Notes: generated by a model not told the origin, from the letters alone. A stretch of 54,111 bases of DNA from CAAGNP01 sp045603545 (GCA_045603545.1 JAZUMG010000005.1:1-54111); one strand, 5' to 3'; numbered from the stretch's first letter, positions 8,241 to 17,114 are shown. Made by a program: numbers and translations.

Positions 8241-10702
8241 TACCTGAGTGTCGCTCCAAACTGTTTGATGAATGTATTGAGAAGTTTGGTCATAACCTGC
8301 TCCACATATTGGTCTGTAAGGGTCTTGTCCGGATCCTGAAGAACAAAACTTACTGCATATTGCTTCTTACCTTCAGGGATCTTGTTGCCTCTATATACGT
8401 CAAACAACGACACCTGCTTCAAAAGTCTCTTCTCTGTACTGAATGCAGCCTGACGGATCTGGGCAAATGTAACGTTCTCATCCAGAAGAAGTGCGAAGTC
8501 ACGTTTTACCTCAGGGAATTTGGGAAGTTCCTTGTATTTCACCTTATTCTTCCTGTATTGGTCAAACAGGAGATCCCAGTTCACTTCAGCAGCAAAAACA
8601 GGCTGCTTGATGCCAAATGCTTTCAGTCTTGCAGGGGCTACTGTACCTATAATGGCAAGTCTCTTGCCTCCACGGGTCAGATACTCGATACCCTCAGCAA
8701 AAATATCACCAGGGGCAGGAACAGCCTCAAGAGAATAGATATCCACACCCATCTTCTTGAACAATAGTTCAAGGTAGCCCTTCAATGTGAAGAAGTGTCC
8801 CTCACCAATACTGTTTCTCCAGTATTGGGTAGCCTTTCCGGAGATGAACATAGAGAGTCTTGCACCCTCCTTATAAGACCTCAAGCTGTTTACAGGATTC
8901 TCCTCATCCTCCTTTGGCTCAAATGAATACACATTGCCAAGCTCAAAGAATTTAAGCGAAGAGGCCTGTCTGTTGAGATTGTATGCCACCACCTCAAGAC
9001 CACTGAAAAGCAGTGTTTGTCTCATCACATTCAGATCCGAGCTCAGAGGATTGATTATATTTACAGAGTTCTCTGCAGGGAAAGTCTTGAGTTTCTGATA
9101 GTAGTCACCTTTTGTCAGAGAGTTGTTCATGCACTCCATGAAACCGTTGGCAGCAAGGAAATCAAGAATCTTCATCCTCACCTCCTCCGGATCCGGTTTA
9201 GGTGTGGCATTGATTGACATCCTCACACTTGATGGGAGCTCAATATTATTGTAGCCATAGATTCTCAACACCTCTTCCACCACATCACACTCTCTGTACA
9301 CATCCACCATATGGTAAGGGGCAAGAACGACAGAACCATTGTCCGACTTCGACTCAAACTCATAACCCAAATTATTGAGAATTCCCTCAATAGTCTCTTT
9401 GCCAAGGGCTTTACCGATAAGGCTCTCCATCCTTCCATAATCAAGTTCAATACGTTTCTTGGCGATCTTCTCAGGGTAGAACTCCTGCACTTTGCCCACT
9501 ATAGTACCTCCGGCAAGTTCCTGAATAAGAAGTGCTGCTCTCATCCCAGCGTATGGAACCATACTTGGGTTTGCACCTCTCTCAAATCTGAATGAGGCAT
9601 CTGTCTTGAGTGTATGTCTTTTTGAAGTCTTTCTTACTGATACAGGGTTAAAATATGCACTTTCAAGGAACATCGATGTAGTCTCCTCTGTAATTCCTGA
9701 CTCAAGGCCACCAAATACACCGGCGATGCACATTGGTTCCTGAGCATTGCAAATCATGAGATCTTCTGCAGAAAGGGTTCTCTCCACACCGTCAAGGGTG
9801 ACAAATTTCTCCCCCTCCTGAGCCTTTCTAACCACCACTTTTCCACCTTTGATCTTGTCAAGGTCAAACGCGTGGAGAGGTTGGCCTGTCTCATGAAGTA
9901 TAAAGTTTGTGATATCTACCACATTGTTGATAGGACGGAGACCTATTGCCTGAAGTCTCTTCTGAAGCCACTCGGGTGATGGGGCAATTTTCACATCCTT
10001 GATGGTGATACCCATATATCTTGGAGCGCCGTCAGCAGACAGGACCTCCACCGGAACAGCTTCACCATCTCCCTCAGCAAAAGAGTCAACACTTGGAAAA
10101 TGGAGTTCACCACCCAAACCATTTGTCTGAAGATAAGCGGCCAAATCCTGTGCCACACCAAAATGCGAAGCACCATCCACCCTGTTTGGGGTAAGACCGA
10201 TTACAAAAATTGTATCTGTAGAGAGCTTCAGATAATCCTTGGCAGGGGTGCCTGGAACAGCCTCAGGCTCAAGGACCATAATACCGTCGTGAGACTCACC
10301 AATACCAAGTTCATCCTCGGCACAAATCATACCGAGAGACTCCTCTCCTCTAATTTTTGATCTTTTGATCTTGAATCCTTCACCATCGGGTGTTGGCAAC
10401 ACTGCACCCACAGTTGCAAGAAGGACCTTCTGCCCTTTTGCCACGTTGGGGGCTCCGCAAACCACCTGGAAAGGCTCCCCTTCTCCTGTAAACACCTTGG
10501 TGATGTGCAGATGATCTGAATTGGGGTGATTCTCACACTCCACAACCTCAGCCACTACTACACCTGCCAATCCGCCAGGGATATCTTCGACAACACTAAT
10601 CTCTTCTACCTCAAGACCTATTGAGGTAAATATTTCTGAAACTTTTTCTGGAGTAAGGTCAAATGAAACATACTCCTTTAACCAATTGTAAGATATATTC
10701 AT
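8240..10702 (-). CDS. pheT: Phenylalanyl-tRNA synthetase beta subunit
   Basis: This 820-residue subunit of the heterotetrameric enzyme charges tRNA-Phe. Domains in order: a helical start (MNISYNWLKEYV), a tRNA-binding OB fold at about 40-155 (EVVECENHPNSDHLHITKV), the B3/B4 editing region at about 210-400, the B5 domain at about 405-475, a catalytic-like core, and the C-terminal FDX-ACB domain from about 725 (FPEVKRDFALLLDENVTF). The alpha subunit gene pheS is not in this window, so the two subunits are unlinked here. The gene follows ftsY by 21 bases and is probably co-transcribed with it. Confidence 0.97.
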   Translation of the reverse strand: MNISYNWLKEYVSFDLTPEKVSEIFTSIGLEVEEISVVEDIPGGLAGVVVAEVVECENHPNSDHLHITKVFTGEGEPFQVVCGAPNVAKGQKVLLATVGAVLPTPDGEGFKIKRSKIRGEESLGMICAEDELGIGESHDGIMVLEPEAVPGTPAKDYLKLSTDTIFVIGLTPNRVDGASHFGVAQDLAAYLQTNGLGGELHFPSVDSFAEGDGEAVPVEVLSADGAPRYMGITIKDVKIAPSPEWLQKRLQAIGLRPINNVVDITNFILHETGQPLHAFDLDKIKGGKVVVRKAQEGEKFVTLDGVERTLSAEDLMICNAQEPMCIAGVFGGLESGITEETTSMFLESAYFNPVSVRKTSKRHTLKTDASFRFERGANPSMVPYAGMRAALLIQELAGGTIVGKVQEFYPEKIAKKRIELDYGRMESLIGKALGKETIEGILNNLGYEFESKSDNGSVVLAPYHMVDVYRECDVVEEVLRIYGYNNIELPSSVRMSINATPKPDPEEVRMKILDFLAANGFMECMNNSLTKGDYYQKLKTFPAENSVNIINPLSSDLNVMRQTLLFSGLEVVAYNLNRQASSLKFFELGNVYSFEPKEDEENPVNSLRSYKEGARLSMFISGKATQYWRNSIGEGHFFTLKGYLELLFKKMGVDIYSLEAVPAPGDIFAEGIEYLTRGGKRLAIIGTVAPARLKAFGIKQPVFAAEVNWDLLFDQYRKNKVKYKELPKFPEVKRDFALLLDENVTFAQIRQAAFSTEKRLLKQVSLFDVYRGNKIPEGKKQYAVSFVLQDPDKTLTDQYVEQVMTKLLNTFIKQFGATLR

Positions 10703-10723
10703 AATGCAATAAAGCTTCTTCTT

Positions 10724-11689
10724 CTAACTGAACAATGAATCGACAAAAGATTTCTTATCAAATATCTGCAGGTCTTCCACTTTTTCACCTACACCGATAA
10801 ATTTCACTGGGATATTGAACTGATCCGCTATACCAAGGACCACACCACCTTTGGCTGTACCGTCAAGTTTGGTCACCGCCATTGCAGTGATGTCTGTTGC
10901 CTTTGTAAACTCCCTTGCCTGAACAAACGCATTTTGACCAGTAGAACCGTCGAGAACAAGGAGAACTTCGTGCGGCGCATCAGGCACCACCTTTCTCATC
11001 ACATTCCTTATTTTGGTAAGCTCGTTCATAAGATTGATTTTGTTATGGAGGCGACCGGCAGTATCAATAAGAACAACATCAATATCATTGGCTACTGCAG
11101 ACTTTACTGTATCGTATGCCACTGATGCAGGATCTGAACCCATAGCCTGCTTCACGATAGGGACACCTGCCCTCTCACTCCATATGACAAGCTGGTCCAC
11201 AGCTGCCGCCCTGAAGGTATCTGCCGCTCCAAGCATAACCTTCTTGCCGGCCCCTTTCAGACGTGCTGCAATCTTACCGATGGTTGTGGTTTTTCCCACT
11301 CCATTGACACCCACCACCATTATAACATAAGGTTTCTTGGAGAAATCGAATACATTGGCATCACCATCATCATCTGCCCCATCCGGACTGATATTCAGAA
11401 GGGAAGTCATCTCCTCCTTCAGAATAGAGTGCAACTCGTCAATATTCATATACTTGTCCCTCGCTACCCTCTCCTCAAGCATATCAATAATTTTGAGTGT
11501 GGTATCAACACCCACATCAGAGGCAATGAGTGCATCCTCTATTCCGTCAAGCACCTCGTCATCCACTCTGGTTTTACCGGCCACAGCTCTGGCTATCTTC
11601 TCAAAGATACCTGATTTGGTCTTCTGAAGCCCTTTGTCGAGTGTCTCAAGCTCACTTTCACTCCTCTTTTTCTTCCAAAAAAATGCCAT
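10724..11689 (-). CDS. ftsY: Signal recognition particle receptor FtsY
   Basis: This 321-residue SRP GTPase receives ribosome-SRP complexes at the inner membrane and hands nascent membrane proteins to SecYEG. After a short basic start (FFWKKKRSE) that can contact lipid comes the N domain, then the G domain with GVNGVGKTTT at 127-136 (G1), DTAGR at 209-213 (G3) and TKLDG at 273-277 (G4). The long acidic A domain of the E. coli protein is missing, as is usual outside enterobacteria. It has its own promoter (11714-11745) downstream of the ribosomal gene terminator. Confidence 0.97.
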   Translation of the reverse strand: MAFFWKKKRSESELETLDKGLQKTKSGIFEKIARAVAGKTRVDDEVLDGIEDALIASDVGVDTTLKIIDMLEERVARDKYMNIDELHSILKEEMTSLLNISPDGADDDGDANVFDFSKKPYVIMVVGVNGVGKTTTIGKIAARLKGAGKKVMLGAADTFRAAAVDQLVIWSERAGVPIVKQAMGSDPASVAYDTVKSAVANDIDVVLIDTAGRLHNKINLMNELTKIRNVMRKVVPDAPHEVLLVLDGSTGQNAFVQAREFTKATDITAMAVTKLDGTAKGGVVLGIADQFNIPVKFIGVGEKVEDLQIFDKKSFVDSLFS

Positions 11690-11713
11690 AAATAACCTAT
11701 TTAGTTGAACTTG

Positions 11714-11745
11714 CGAAGTTATTGATTTATATCAGAATTTACAAA
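11714..11745 (-). promoter_or_regulatory. Promoter of ftsY-pheT
   Basis: On the reverse strand TTTG (11742-11745) is followed after exactly 20 bases by TAACTTCG (11714-11721), seven of eight matches to TAnnTTTG. It lies between the terminator at 11747-11775 and the ftsY start. Confidence 0.7.
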
Positions 11746-11746
11746 A

Positions 11747-11775
11747 AAAAGCGGCCATTTAAGGTGGCCGCTTTT
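11747..11775 (-). terminator. Terminator of rpmB-rpmG-DUF4295
   Basis: The 11-base perfect stem AAAAGCGGCCA / TGGCCGCTTTT with a 7-base loop is followed on the reverse strand by a run of T. It ends the ribosomal protein transcript 20 bases after the DUF4295 stop and separates it from the ftsY promoter. Confidence 0.88.
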
Positions 11776-11794
11776 ATCTCTAGCTCATTAAAGA

Positions 11795-11956
11795 TTATTT
11801 CTTCTCAAAGAAATCTTTAGTTTTATCTACAGTAACCAATTCCTCTGTGAAAACATATGCTCCAGTACGTGCTGATTTGTCCATACGGATACATTTCACG
11901 TAGTTTCTTGAAGCAGATTTGTCACCACTAAATGTTGCAACAGCTTTCTTTGCCAT
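11795..11956 (-). CDS. DUF4295 small basic protein, likely ribosomal (bL38-like)
   Basis: This 53-residue protein starts MAKKAVATFSGDKSASRNYV and ends DKTKDFFEKK. The small size, basic N terminus and position directly after rpmB and rpmG mark it as the DUF4295 protein conserved across Bacteroidota in this location. I recall that a lineage-specific large-subunit protein, bL38, was described in a Bacteroidota ribosome structure. I believe it is this family, but cannot confirm that here. It is separated from rpmG by 20 bases and followed by a strong terminator, so it is made with the ribosomal proteins. Confidence 0.85.
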   Translation of the reverse strand: MAKKAVATFSGDKSASRNYVKCIRMDKSARTGAYVFTEELVTVDKTKDFFEKK

Positions 11957-11976
11957 AGTAAAATAATATTAACGAG

Positions 11977-12165
11977 TTATTTAATTTCTTTGTGTAGTGT
12001 TACTTTTCTCAAGTAAGGATTGTATTTCATCCTCTCAAGTCTTGCAGTGGTATTCTTTTTGTTTTTGGTAGTTACGTAACGTGAGATACCTGGAACACCG
12101 CTCTCTTTTTGTTCAGTACATTCTAGAATAACCTGAACTCTATTACCTTTAGCTTTCTTTGCCAT
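11977..12165 (-). CDS. rpmG: 50S ribosomal protein L33
   Basis: This 62-residue large-subunit protein begins MAKKAKGNRVQVILECTEQ and contains YVTTKNKKNTTARLERMKYNPYL split over the usual L33 core. It has only one Cys (in LECTEQ), so it is the zinc-independent form lacking the two C-x2-C pairs. It lies nine bases after rpmB. Confidence 0.97.
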   Translation of the reverse strand: MAKKAKGNRVQVILECTEQKESGVPGISRYVTTKNKKNTTARLERMKYNPYLRKVTLHKEIK

Positions 12166-12174
12166 AGTCTATAA

Positions 12175-12417
12175 TTATACTAAATCGATTAAACCTTTAG
12201 CCTGAGCAGCTTTTAGTGTAGCGGCCAAACCGTTTTTATTAATATTTCTAATACCAGCAGCTGATACTTTCAAAGTGATGAATCTCTGTTCCTCTTCAGA
12301 CCAGAAGCGTTTAGTTCTTAGATTGGGTGCAAACTCACGTTTGGTACGGCGTTTTGAGTGTGAAACATTGTTTCCGATCACCCTTTTCTTTCCAGTAATT
12401 TGACAAACTCTTGCCAT
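12175..12417 (-). CDS. rpmB: 50S ribosomal protein L28
   Basis: This 80-residue protein of the large subunit starts MARVCQITGKKRVIGNNVSH, the typical L28 opening, followed by SKRRTKREFAPNL. It is the first gene of a three-gene transcript (rpmB, rpmG, DUF4295), with its own promoter at 12458-12489. Confidence 0.97.
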   Translation of the reverse strand: MARVCQITGKKRVIGNNVSHSKRRTKREFAPNLRTKRFWSEEEQRFITLKVSAAGIRNINKNGLAATLKAAQAKGLIDLV

Positions 12418-12457
12418 TGTATGTGTAATTTATTGATTATACTAATTTTCGGGGGTG

Positions 12458-12489
12458 CAAATATCCCTTTTTTTTCTCTAATTTGCAAA
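12458..12489 (-). promoter_or_regulatory. Promoter of rpmB-rpmG-DUF4295
   Basis: On the reverse strand TTTG (12486-12489) is followed after exactly 20 bases by GATATTTG (12458-12465), seven of eight matches to TAnnTTTG. It sits in the 77-base gap between lepB and rpmB, so the ribosomal genes need not depend on read-through from lepB. Confidence 0.7.
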
Positions 12490-12494
12490 TCTTT

Positions 12495-13835
12495 CTATAC
12501 AAACTTGAACAATCGGTTCCATCTGATATTCCGAGGGAAAGGCTTGTTCTTGTCCGATGAAAACCATATCACTCGAGGCTTTCCTACTATGTGGTCTTCA
12601 GGCACAAACCCCCAGTAACGGGAATCAAGCGAATTGTGTCTGTTATCACCCATCATGAAGTAATAATCCTGCTTGAATGTATATGTTTTTGCAACTTCTC
12701 CATTGATCAGAATTTCGCCATCCTTCACCTCCAAAGTGTTCTTCTCATATGTTGAGATTATCCTTTGGTAGAGCGGCAGATTGGTCAGGGTCAGCTCTAC
12801 GACAGCATCCTTCGCAGGTATGCATAATGGACCGTAGTTGTCCCTTGTCCACTGGTATTCTCTGCTGAACGGAAATATCATCATATAAGAGTCCGGGTAG
12901 TCAGGTGGATATGAATCGATATTCTGCTCCACTTTTACCACATTTCCAAGCATTTTCATCTTCTCCACATTCTCCTCGTTGAGGGGTATCGAACGGTACC
13001 CGGGAAGGGTAGCATCAAACCAATACTCGTTTGGATTCACATCCATATCATCGAGAATTTTCGGATTGACAGCCGAGCCGTAGGTGACCACGGTGAAGGG
13101 ATTCTGTATACCTGGATAACTCTCTTGAGGATGACCATTCACATAGACCATTCCATCCTTGATCTGGAGAGTATCTCCTGCGATGGCAACACATCTCTTT
13201 ACATAATTGTCCTTTTTGTCCACAGGTCTCACTGTAATGGGGCCGTACATTTTTTGAGTGTACTCCCTTCCATTGAGCCTTACATGGGTATAATAGTCAT
13301 CGGTCGGACACTTGCGGAGAACTGTATCCCCGTGTGGAAACCCGAACACCACCTTATCACCCCTCTTCACCTCCGAAAAGCCGGCAAGCCTCCTGTAATC
13401 GACCTTTATGAGGTCAGAATAGGACTTGTTTCCATTCGGAAGGGCATTGTGGACAAAAGGTATCGAAAGAGGTCTTTCTGCCACCTTAGGGCCATAAGCC
13501 AATTTTCCTACAAACAGATAGTCACCGGTCATCAGGGATTTCTCCATTGATGAGGTGGGTATCACGAACGACTGGACAAAGAACATATTGATGAAGGTAA
13601 CAACTACCACAGCATAGATGATGGCATCAAGCCACTCAAGCAATACATTGGGTTTTTCCCCCTCCTTACAGGTCTTTCTCCAGAAAGCCCACTTTACCTT
13701 CTTGGTGATGTACAAGTCGAATACCACTATCAGGCCAAAAAGCCACCAGAAGTTTCCGAGCCATATTACCCAAGCTGTGTAAAGAAGGGCCCAGAATCCG
13801 AACTTGAACCATCTGTTATGAAGGAATTCTTTCAC
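12495..13835 (-). CDS. lepB: Signal peptidase I (long Bacteroidota form)
   Basis: This 446-residue inner-membrane serine protease removes signal peptides from exported proteins. Two or three N-terminal membrane segments (about residues 12-43 and 70-90) precede the periplasmic domain. The catalytic serine is S96 in IPTSSMEKSL and the general-base lysine is K213 in NYVKRCVAIAGD. The late box MGDNRHNSLDSRYWG is near the C terminus. Like other Bacteroidota enzymes it carries a large insert (about 220-385) relative to E. coli LepB. The start codon is GTG, 12 bases after the rplT stop, so lepB is probably translated from the rplT transcript. Confidence 0.95.
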   Translation of the reverse strand: MKEFLHNRWFKFGFWALLYTAWVIWLGNFWWLFGLIVVFDLYITKKVKWAFWRKTCKEGEKPNVLLEWLDAIIYAVVVVTFINMFFVQSFVIPTSSMEKSLMTGDYLFVGKLAYGPKVAERPLSIPFVHNALPNGNKSYSDLIKVDYRRLAGFSEVKRGDKVVFGFPHGDTVLRKCPTDDYYTHVRLNGREYTQKMYGPITVRPVDKKDNYVKRCVAIAGDTLQIKDGMVYVNGHPQESYPGIQNPFTVVTYGSAVNPKILDDMDVNPNEYWFDATLPGYRSIPLNEENVEKMKMLGNVVKVEQNIDSYPPDYPDSYMMIFPFSREYQWTRDNYGPLCIPAKDAVVELTLTNLPLYQRIISTYEKNTLEVKDGEILINGEVAKTYTFKQDYYFMMGDNRHNSLDSRYWGFVPEDHIVGKPRVIWFSSDKNKPFPRNIRWNRLFKFV

Positions 13836-13847
13836 TCAAAGAACTAT

Positions 13848-14192
13848 TTATTTTACTGAGTTTATAATCGCTTCAAATGCCTGAGGATTATTAACTGCAA
13901 GGTCTGCAAGAACTTTACGGTTAAGACCGATGTTCTGTTTTGCAAGTGCTCCCATAAATTGAGAGTAGTTCATACCATGTTCTCTTGCAGCAGCGTTGAT
14001 ACGCATGATCCAAAGTGCACGGAAATTGCGTTTTTTCTGCTTACGGTCGCGGTAAGCATAAGTTTGACCTTTCTCCCAAGTATTCTTGGCAACGGTCCAG
14101 ACATTTTTACGCGCTAGGAAATTACCACGCGTTTCTTTAAGAATTTTTTTACGGCGTGCTCTTGAAGCTACCGAATTTACCGATCTTGGCAT
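13848..14192 (-). CDS. rplT: 50S ribosomal protein L20
   Basis: This 114-residue protein binds 23S rRNA early in large-subunit assembly. It begins MPRSVNSVASRARRKKILKETRG and contains the conserved YRDRKQKKRNFRALWIMRIN stretch. It follows rpmI in the classic infC-rpmI-rplT order. L20 represses its own operon in other bacteria. The 85-base rpmI-rplT gap here contains no structure I can recognise as that control site. Confidence 0.97.
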   Translation of the reverse strand: MPRSVNSVASRARRKKILKETRGNFLARKNVWTVAKNTWEKGQTYAYRDRKQKKRNFRALWIMRINAAAREHGMNYSQFMGALAKQNIGLNRKVLADLAVNNPQAFEAIINSVK

Positions 14193-14277
14193 ACTTTTTT
14201 GGTTTTAAGAATGTCAGCGCCCTCCCCTGTTGAGAGTCTTATTCTGCTAAGCATTCAGTTAAACAATTGATTAATAA

Positions 14278-14472
14278 TTAAGCAGTGATAAGCTCTTTAA
14301 TTCTCTTCTGGTCGCAAGCGTCAGCGATTACAACCTTGTTAAGATTTCTTTTCTGCTTAGTAGTTTTTTTAGTGAGAATGTGGCTGTGATAAGCGTGTCT
14401 TCTCTTAACTTTTCCAGTCCCGGTAAGCACAAAGCGCTTTTTAGCACCGGAGTTGGTTTTCATTTTGGGCAT
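14278..14472 (-). CDS. rpmI: 50S ribosomal protein L35
   Basis: This 64-residue basic protein starts MPKMKTNSGAKKRFVLTGTGK, the L35 signature, and contains RRHAYHSHILTKKTTKQKRNL split as usual. It lies between infC (34-base gap) and rplT in the conserved operon. Confidence 0.97.
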   Translation of the reverse strand: MPKMKTNSGAKKRFVLTGTGKVKRRHAYHSHILTKKTTKQKRNLNKVVIADACDQKRIKELITA

Positions 14473-14506
14473 TGTTCTAAAATTATTTTATAGTTAAACA
14501 AAATGT

Positions 14507-15127
14507 TTATTTCTTCTTCTTGGGGGCAATCATCATAATCATCCTCTTCCCTTCAAGTTTTGGCATCTGCTCTGCCTGTCCGTAATCTTCAAGTTCCAGA
14601 GCAAATCTGAGAAGAAGCTTCTCCCCCTGTTCAGAGAACATAATCGATCTACCTTTAAAGAATACGTAAGATTTGACCTTTGAACCCTCCTGAAGGAAAC
14701 TCTTCGCGTGGTTGAGTTTGAACTGGAAATCGTGTTCATCGGTGTTTGGACCGAACCTGATCTCTTTGATCACCACTTTAGAGGCATTTGCCTTCATCTC
14801 CTTTGCCTTACGCTTCTGCTGGTAAAGGAACTTCTGGTAATCAATAATCTTACATACCGGTGGATCTGCCTTCGCAGACACCTCTACCAAATCGAGTTCC
14901 AGTTCCTCAGCCAATTTCATGGCGTCAGCAAAAGAGTAGATACCCTGTTCTGGAATATTGTCCCCTACAAGACGAACATTTGGAGCAGTAATCTCTTCAT
15001 TGATTCTTGCCCCTTCCTCTTTCTGGTTCTGGTTATTATGACGCGAATTGTTGTTTGAAGGTCTTGAACCTCCAGCATTCATCGGTCTTGGTGCGACATA
15101 TGGTCGCTTTTTGTTAGGTGTTGCGAT
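14507..15127 (-). CDS. infC: Translation initiation factor IF-3, probable ATC start
   Basis: IF-3 binds the 30S subunit, keeps it apart from 50S and rejects wrong start codons. The protein has an N-terminal domain (about residues 40-110, with ARINEEITAPNVRLVG) and a C-terminal domain (from about 115, with KEIRFGPNTDEHDFQFK). The first ATG (15082) gives 191 residues, but no ribosome site precedes it. Reading upstream in frame adds 15 residues (ATPNKKRPYVAPRP and so on) to an ATC codon at 15125-15127, exactly 8 bases after AGGAGG. An in-frame TAG overlaps that AGGAGG, so the frame cannot go further. I therefore place the start at the ATC (206 residues). infC starts with AUU in E. coli, where IF-3 discriminates against its own start codon. 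The gene follows thrS by 24 bases. Confidence 0.9.
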   Translation of the reverse strand: MATPNKKRPYVAPRPMNAGGSRPSNNNSRHNNQNQKEEGARINEEITAPNVRLVGDNIPEQGIYSFADAMKLAEELELDLVEVSAKADPPVCKIIDYQKFLYQQKRKAKEMKANASKVVIKEIRFGPNTDEHDFQFKLNHAKSFLQEGSKVKSYVFFKGRSIMFSEQGEKLLLRFALELEDYGQAEQMPKLEGKRMIMMIAPKKKK

Positions 15128-15135
15128 ATAAGTGT

Positions 15136-15141
15136 CCTCCT
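15136..15141 (-). promoter_or_regulatory. Strong Shine-Dalgarno site of infC
   Basis: On the reverse strand this is AGGAGG, 8 bases before the proposed ATC start codon at 15127. Full-length sites of this kind are very rare in this window: most genes have A/T-rich leaders, as known for Bacteroidota. Its presence decides the infC start. Confidence 0.8.
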
Positions 15142-15151
15142 ATAATTTAAG

Positions 15152-17086
15152 TTAATTAAGTTCTTTTTTTACCTCTTCATTTACCAGAGCAACAAAGTCT
15201 TCAACATTCATCTGACCCTGGTCACCCTGTCCTTGGCGCCTTACAGACACCAAATTAGACTCCGCCTCTTTCTCACCTACGATGAGAAGGAATGGAATCC
15301 TCTTGAGTTCGTTCTCTCTAATTTTCTTGCCGATAGTTTCGTTACGATCGTCAATTGAGGCGCGAATATCGTAATTATTAAGCAATTCGCAAACTTTTTT
15401 TGCATAATCGTTATACTTTTCACTTACAGGCAATACCACTACCTGGTCTGGAGTAAGCCATAGAGGGAACTTACCGCCGGTGTGCTCAATAAGGACAGCC
15501 ACAAATCTCTCCATTGAGCCGAATGGTGCTCTGTGGATCATGATAGGACGGTGTTTCTTGTCGTCTGCACCGATATACTCAAGTTCAAAACGCTCTGGGA
15601 GGTTGTAGTCCACCTGGATAGTACCAAGCTGCCATTTGCGTCCGATAGCGTCGCGAACCATAAAGTCAAGTTTAGGGCCATAGAAAGCAGCCTCACCATA
15701 CTCTACAACAGTATTGAGACCTTTCTCAGCAGATGCTTCGATGATAGCGTTCTCTGCCTTTTCCCAATTCTCGTCAGTACCGATATATTTCTCTCTGTTC
15801 ACCTTGTCCCTCAATGAGATCTGCGCAGTGAACTCAGGGAAATTGAGGGTTTTGAAGATATAGAGAACGATGTCAATAACCTTGCAGAACTCCTCTTTAA
15901 GCTGGTCAGGACGGCAGAAGATGTGGGCATCATCCTGAGTGAAGCCACGTACACGAGTCAAACCGTGAAGCTCACCACTCTGCTCGTATCTGTACACTGT
16001 ACCGAACTCAGCAAGACGTACAGGAAGATCCTTGTATGAGCGTGGTTTCGATTTGTAGATCTCACAATGGTGAGGGCAGTTCATTGGCTTGAGCAAGAAC
16101 TCTTCACCCTCTTGTGGTGTATGGATAGGCTGGAATGAGTCAGCGCCATATTTTGCGTAGTGACCTGAAGTCACATAAAGCTCTTTCTGTCCGATATGAG
16201 GAGAGATTACAGGCAGGTAACCATAAGCCTTCTGCACTTTCTTGAGGAATGCCTCAAGTCTGCCGCGAAGCTCAGCACCCTTTGGAAGCCACATAGGGAG
16301 ACCTGCACCCACTCTCTGAGAGAAAGTAAAGAGCTCCATCTCCTTACCTATCTTTCTGTGGTCACGTTTTTTGGCCTCTTCCATCATGGCAAGATACTCG
16401 TCAAGAAGTGACTTTTTAGGGAATGTTACACCGTAGATACGGGTAAGCATCTTGTTCTTCTCGTTGCCTCTCCAGTAAGCACCTGCAATGGATGTAAGTT
16501 TTACAGCCTTGATCACAGAGGTATCCCTCAAGTGAGGACCTCTACAAAGGTCTGTAAAGCTACCGGTAGTATAGAATGTGATGGTACCGTCTTCAAGATC
16601 GTTGATAAGTTCACATTTGTACTGGTCGCCTTTTTCAGTATAGGTAGCCATAGCCTCTGCCTTAGAGATATCTTTTCTTACGAATGGCTGTTTTTCACGG
16701 GCCAATTCGATCATTTTGTCTTCAATCTTCTTGAGGTCAGCCTCCACAAGGGTTCTGTCACCAAGATCCACATCATAGTAAAAACCTGTCTCAATAGCTG
16801 GTCCGATACCGAATTTGATACCCGGATAAAGGATCTGAAGAGCCTCTGCCATAAGGTGAGACGATGAGTGCCAGAAAGTCTGTTTTGCCTCCTGATCTTC
16901 CCATTTGTGAAGTTTTAGAGAAGCGTCCTTGTTTACAGGGCGATCCAAATCGTAAACTTGACCGTCAACACTTGCAGCCAACACATCTGCTGCAAGGCGA
17001 GGTGAGATGCTCTGGGCAATCTCATAAGGGGTAATCCCTTCATTGTAACTGCGGACACTGCCGTCAGGAAATGTTATATTTATCAT
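15152..17086 (-). CDS. thrS: Threonyl-tRNA synthetase
   Basis: This 644-residue class II synthetase charges tRNA-Thr. Domains in order: N-terminal TGS domain (residues 1 to about 60, starting MINITFPDGSVRSY), the editing domain with the HSSSHLMAEAL motif at about 72-82, the catalytic core with KPMNCPHHCEIYKS and the RGFTQDDAHIFC motif, and the C-terminal anticodon-binding domain from about 540 (VVVLPVSEKYNDYA). The start was set at the ATG 17086. An upstream TTG at 17104 would lie almost on the transcript start predicted from the -7 element at 17115-17122. It is the first gene of thrS-infC-rpmI-rplT-lepB. Confidence 0.97.
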   Translation of the reverse strand: MINITFPDGSVRSYNEGITPYEIAQSISPRLAADVLAASVDGQVYDLDRPVNKDASLKLHKWEDQEAKQTFWHSSSHLMAEALQILYPGIKFGIGPAIETGFYYDVDLGDRTLVEADLKKIEDKMIELAREKQPFVRKDISKAEAMATYTEKGDQYKCELINDLEDGTITFYTTGSFTDLCRGPHLRDTSVIKAVKLTSIAGAYWRGNEKNKMLTRIYGVTFPKKSLLDEYLAMMEEAKKRDHRKIGKEMELFTFSQRVGAGLPMWLPKGAELRGRLEAFLKKVQKAYGYLPVISPHIGQKELYVTSGHYAKYGADSFQPIHTPQEGEEFLLKPMNCPHHCEIYKSKPRSYKDLPVRLAEFGTVYRYEQSGELHGLTRVRGFTQDDAHIFCRPDQLKEEFCKVIDIVLYIFKTLNFPEFTAQISLRDKVNREKYIGTDENWEKAENAIIEASAEKGLNTVVEYGEAAFYGPKLDFMVRDAIGRKWQLGTIQVDYNLPERFELEYIGADDKKHRPIMIHRAPFGSMERFVAVLIEHTGGKFPLWLTPDQVVVLPVSEKYNDYAKKVCELLNNYDIRASIDDRNETIGKKIRENELKRIPFLLIVGEKEAESNLVSVRRQGQGDQGQMNVEDFVALVNEEVKKELN

Positions 17087-17114
17087 AATTGTCGTTGTTT
17101 TCAATTTTGACCTA

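Noticed and set aside
8126..8767. Forward open frame of 213 codons opposite pheT
   Set aside because: It crosses the terminator at 8204-8240 and mirrors the pheT coding strand. It is a shadow of pheT.
12448..12466. CGGGGGTGCAAATATCCC upstream of rpmB as a possible lone palindrome unit
   Set aside because: Only the 5' arm resembles the units, no GCCCCCGA arm follows, and the bases are better explained by the rpmB promoter.
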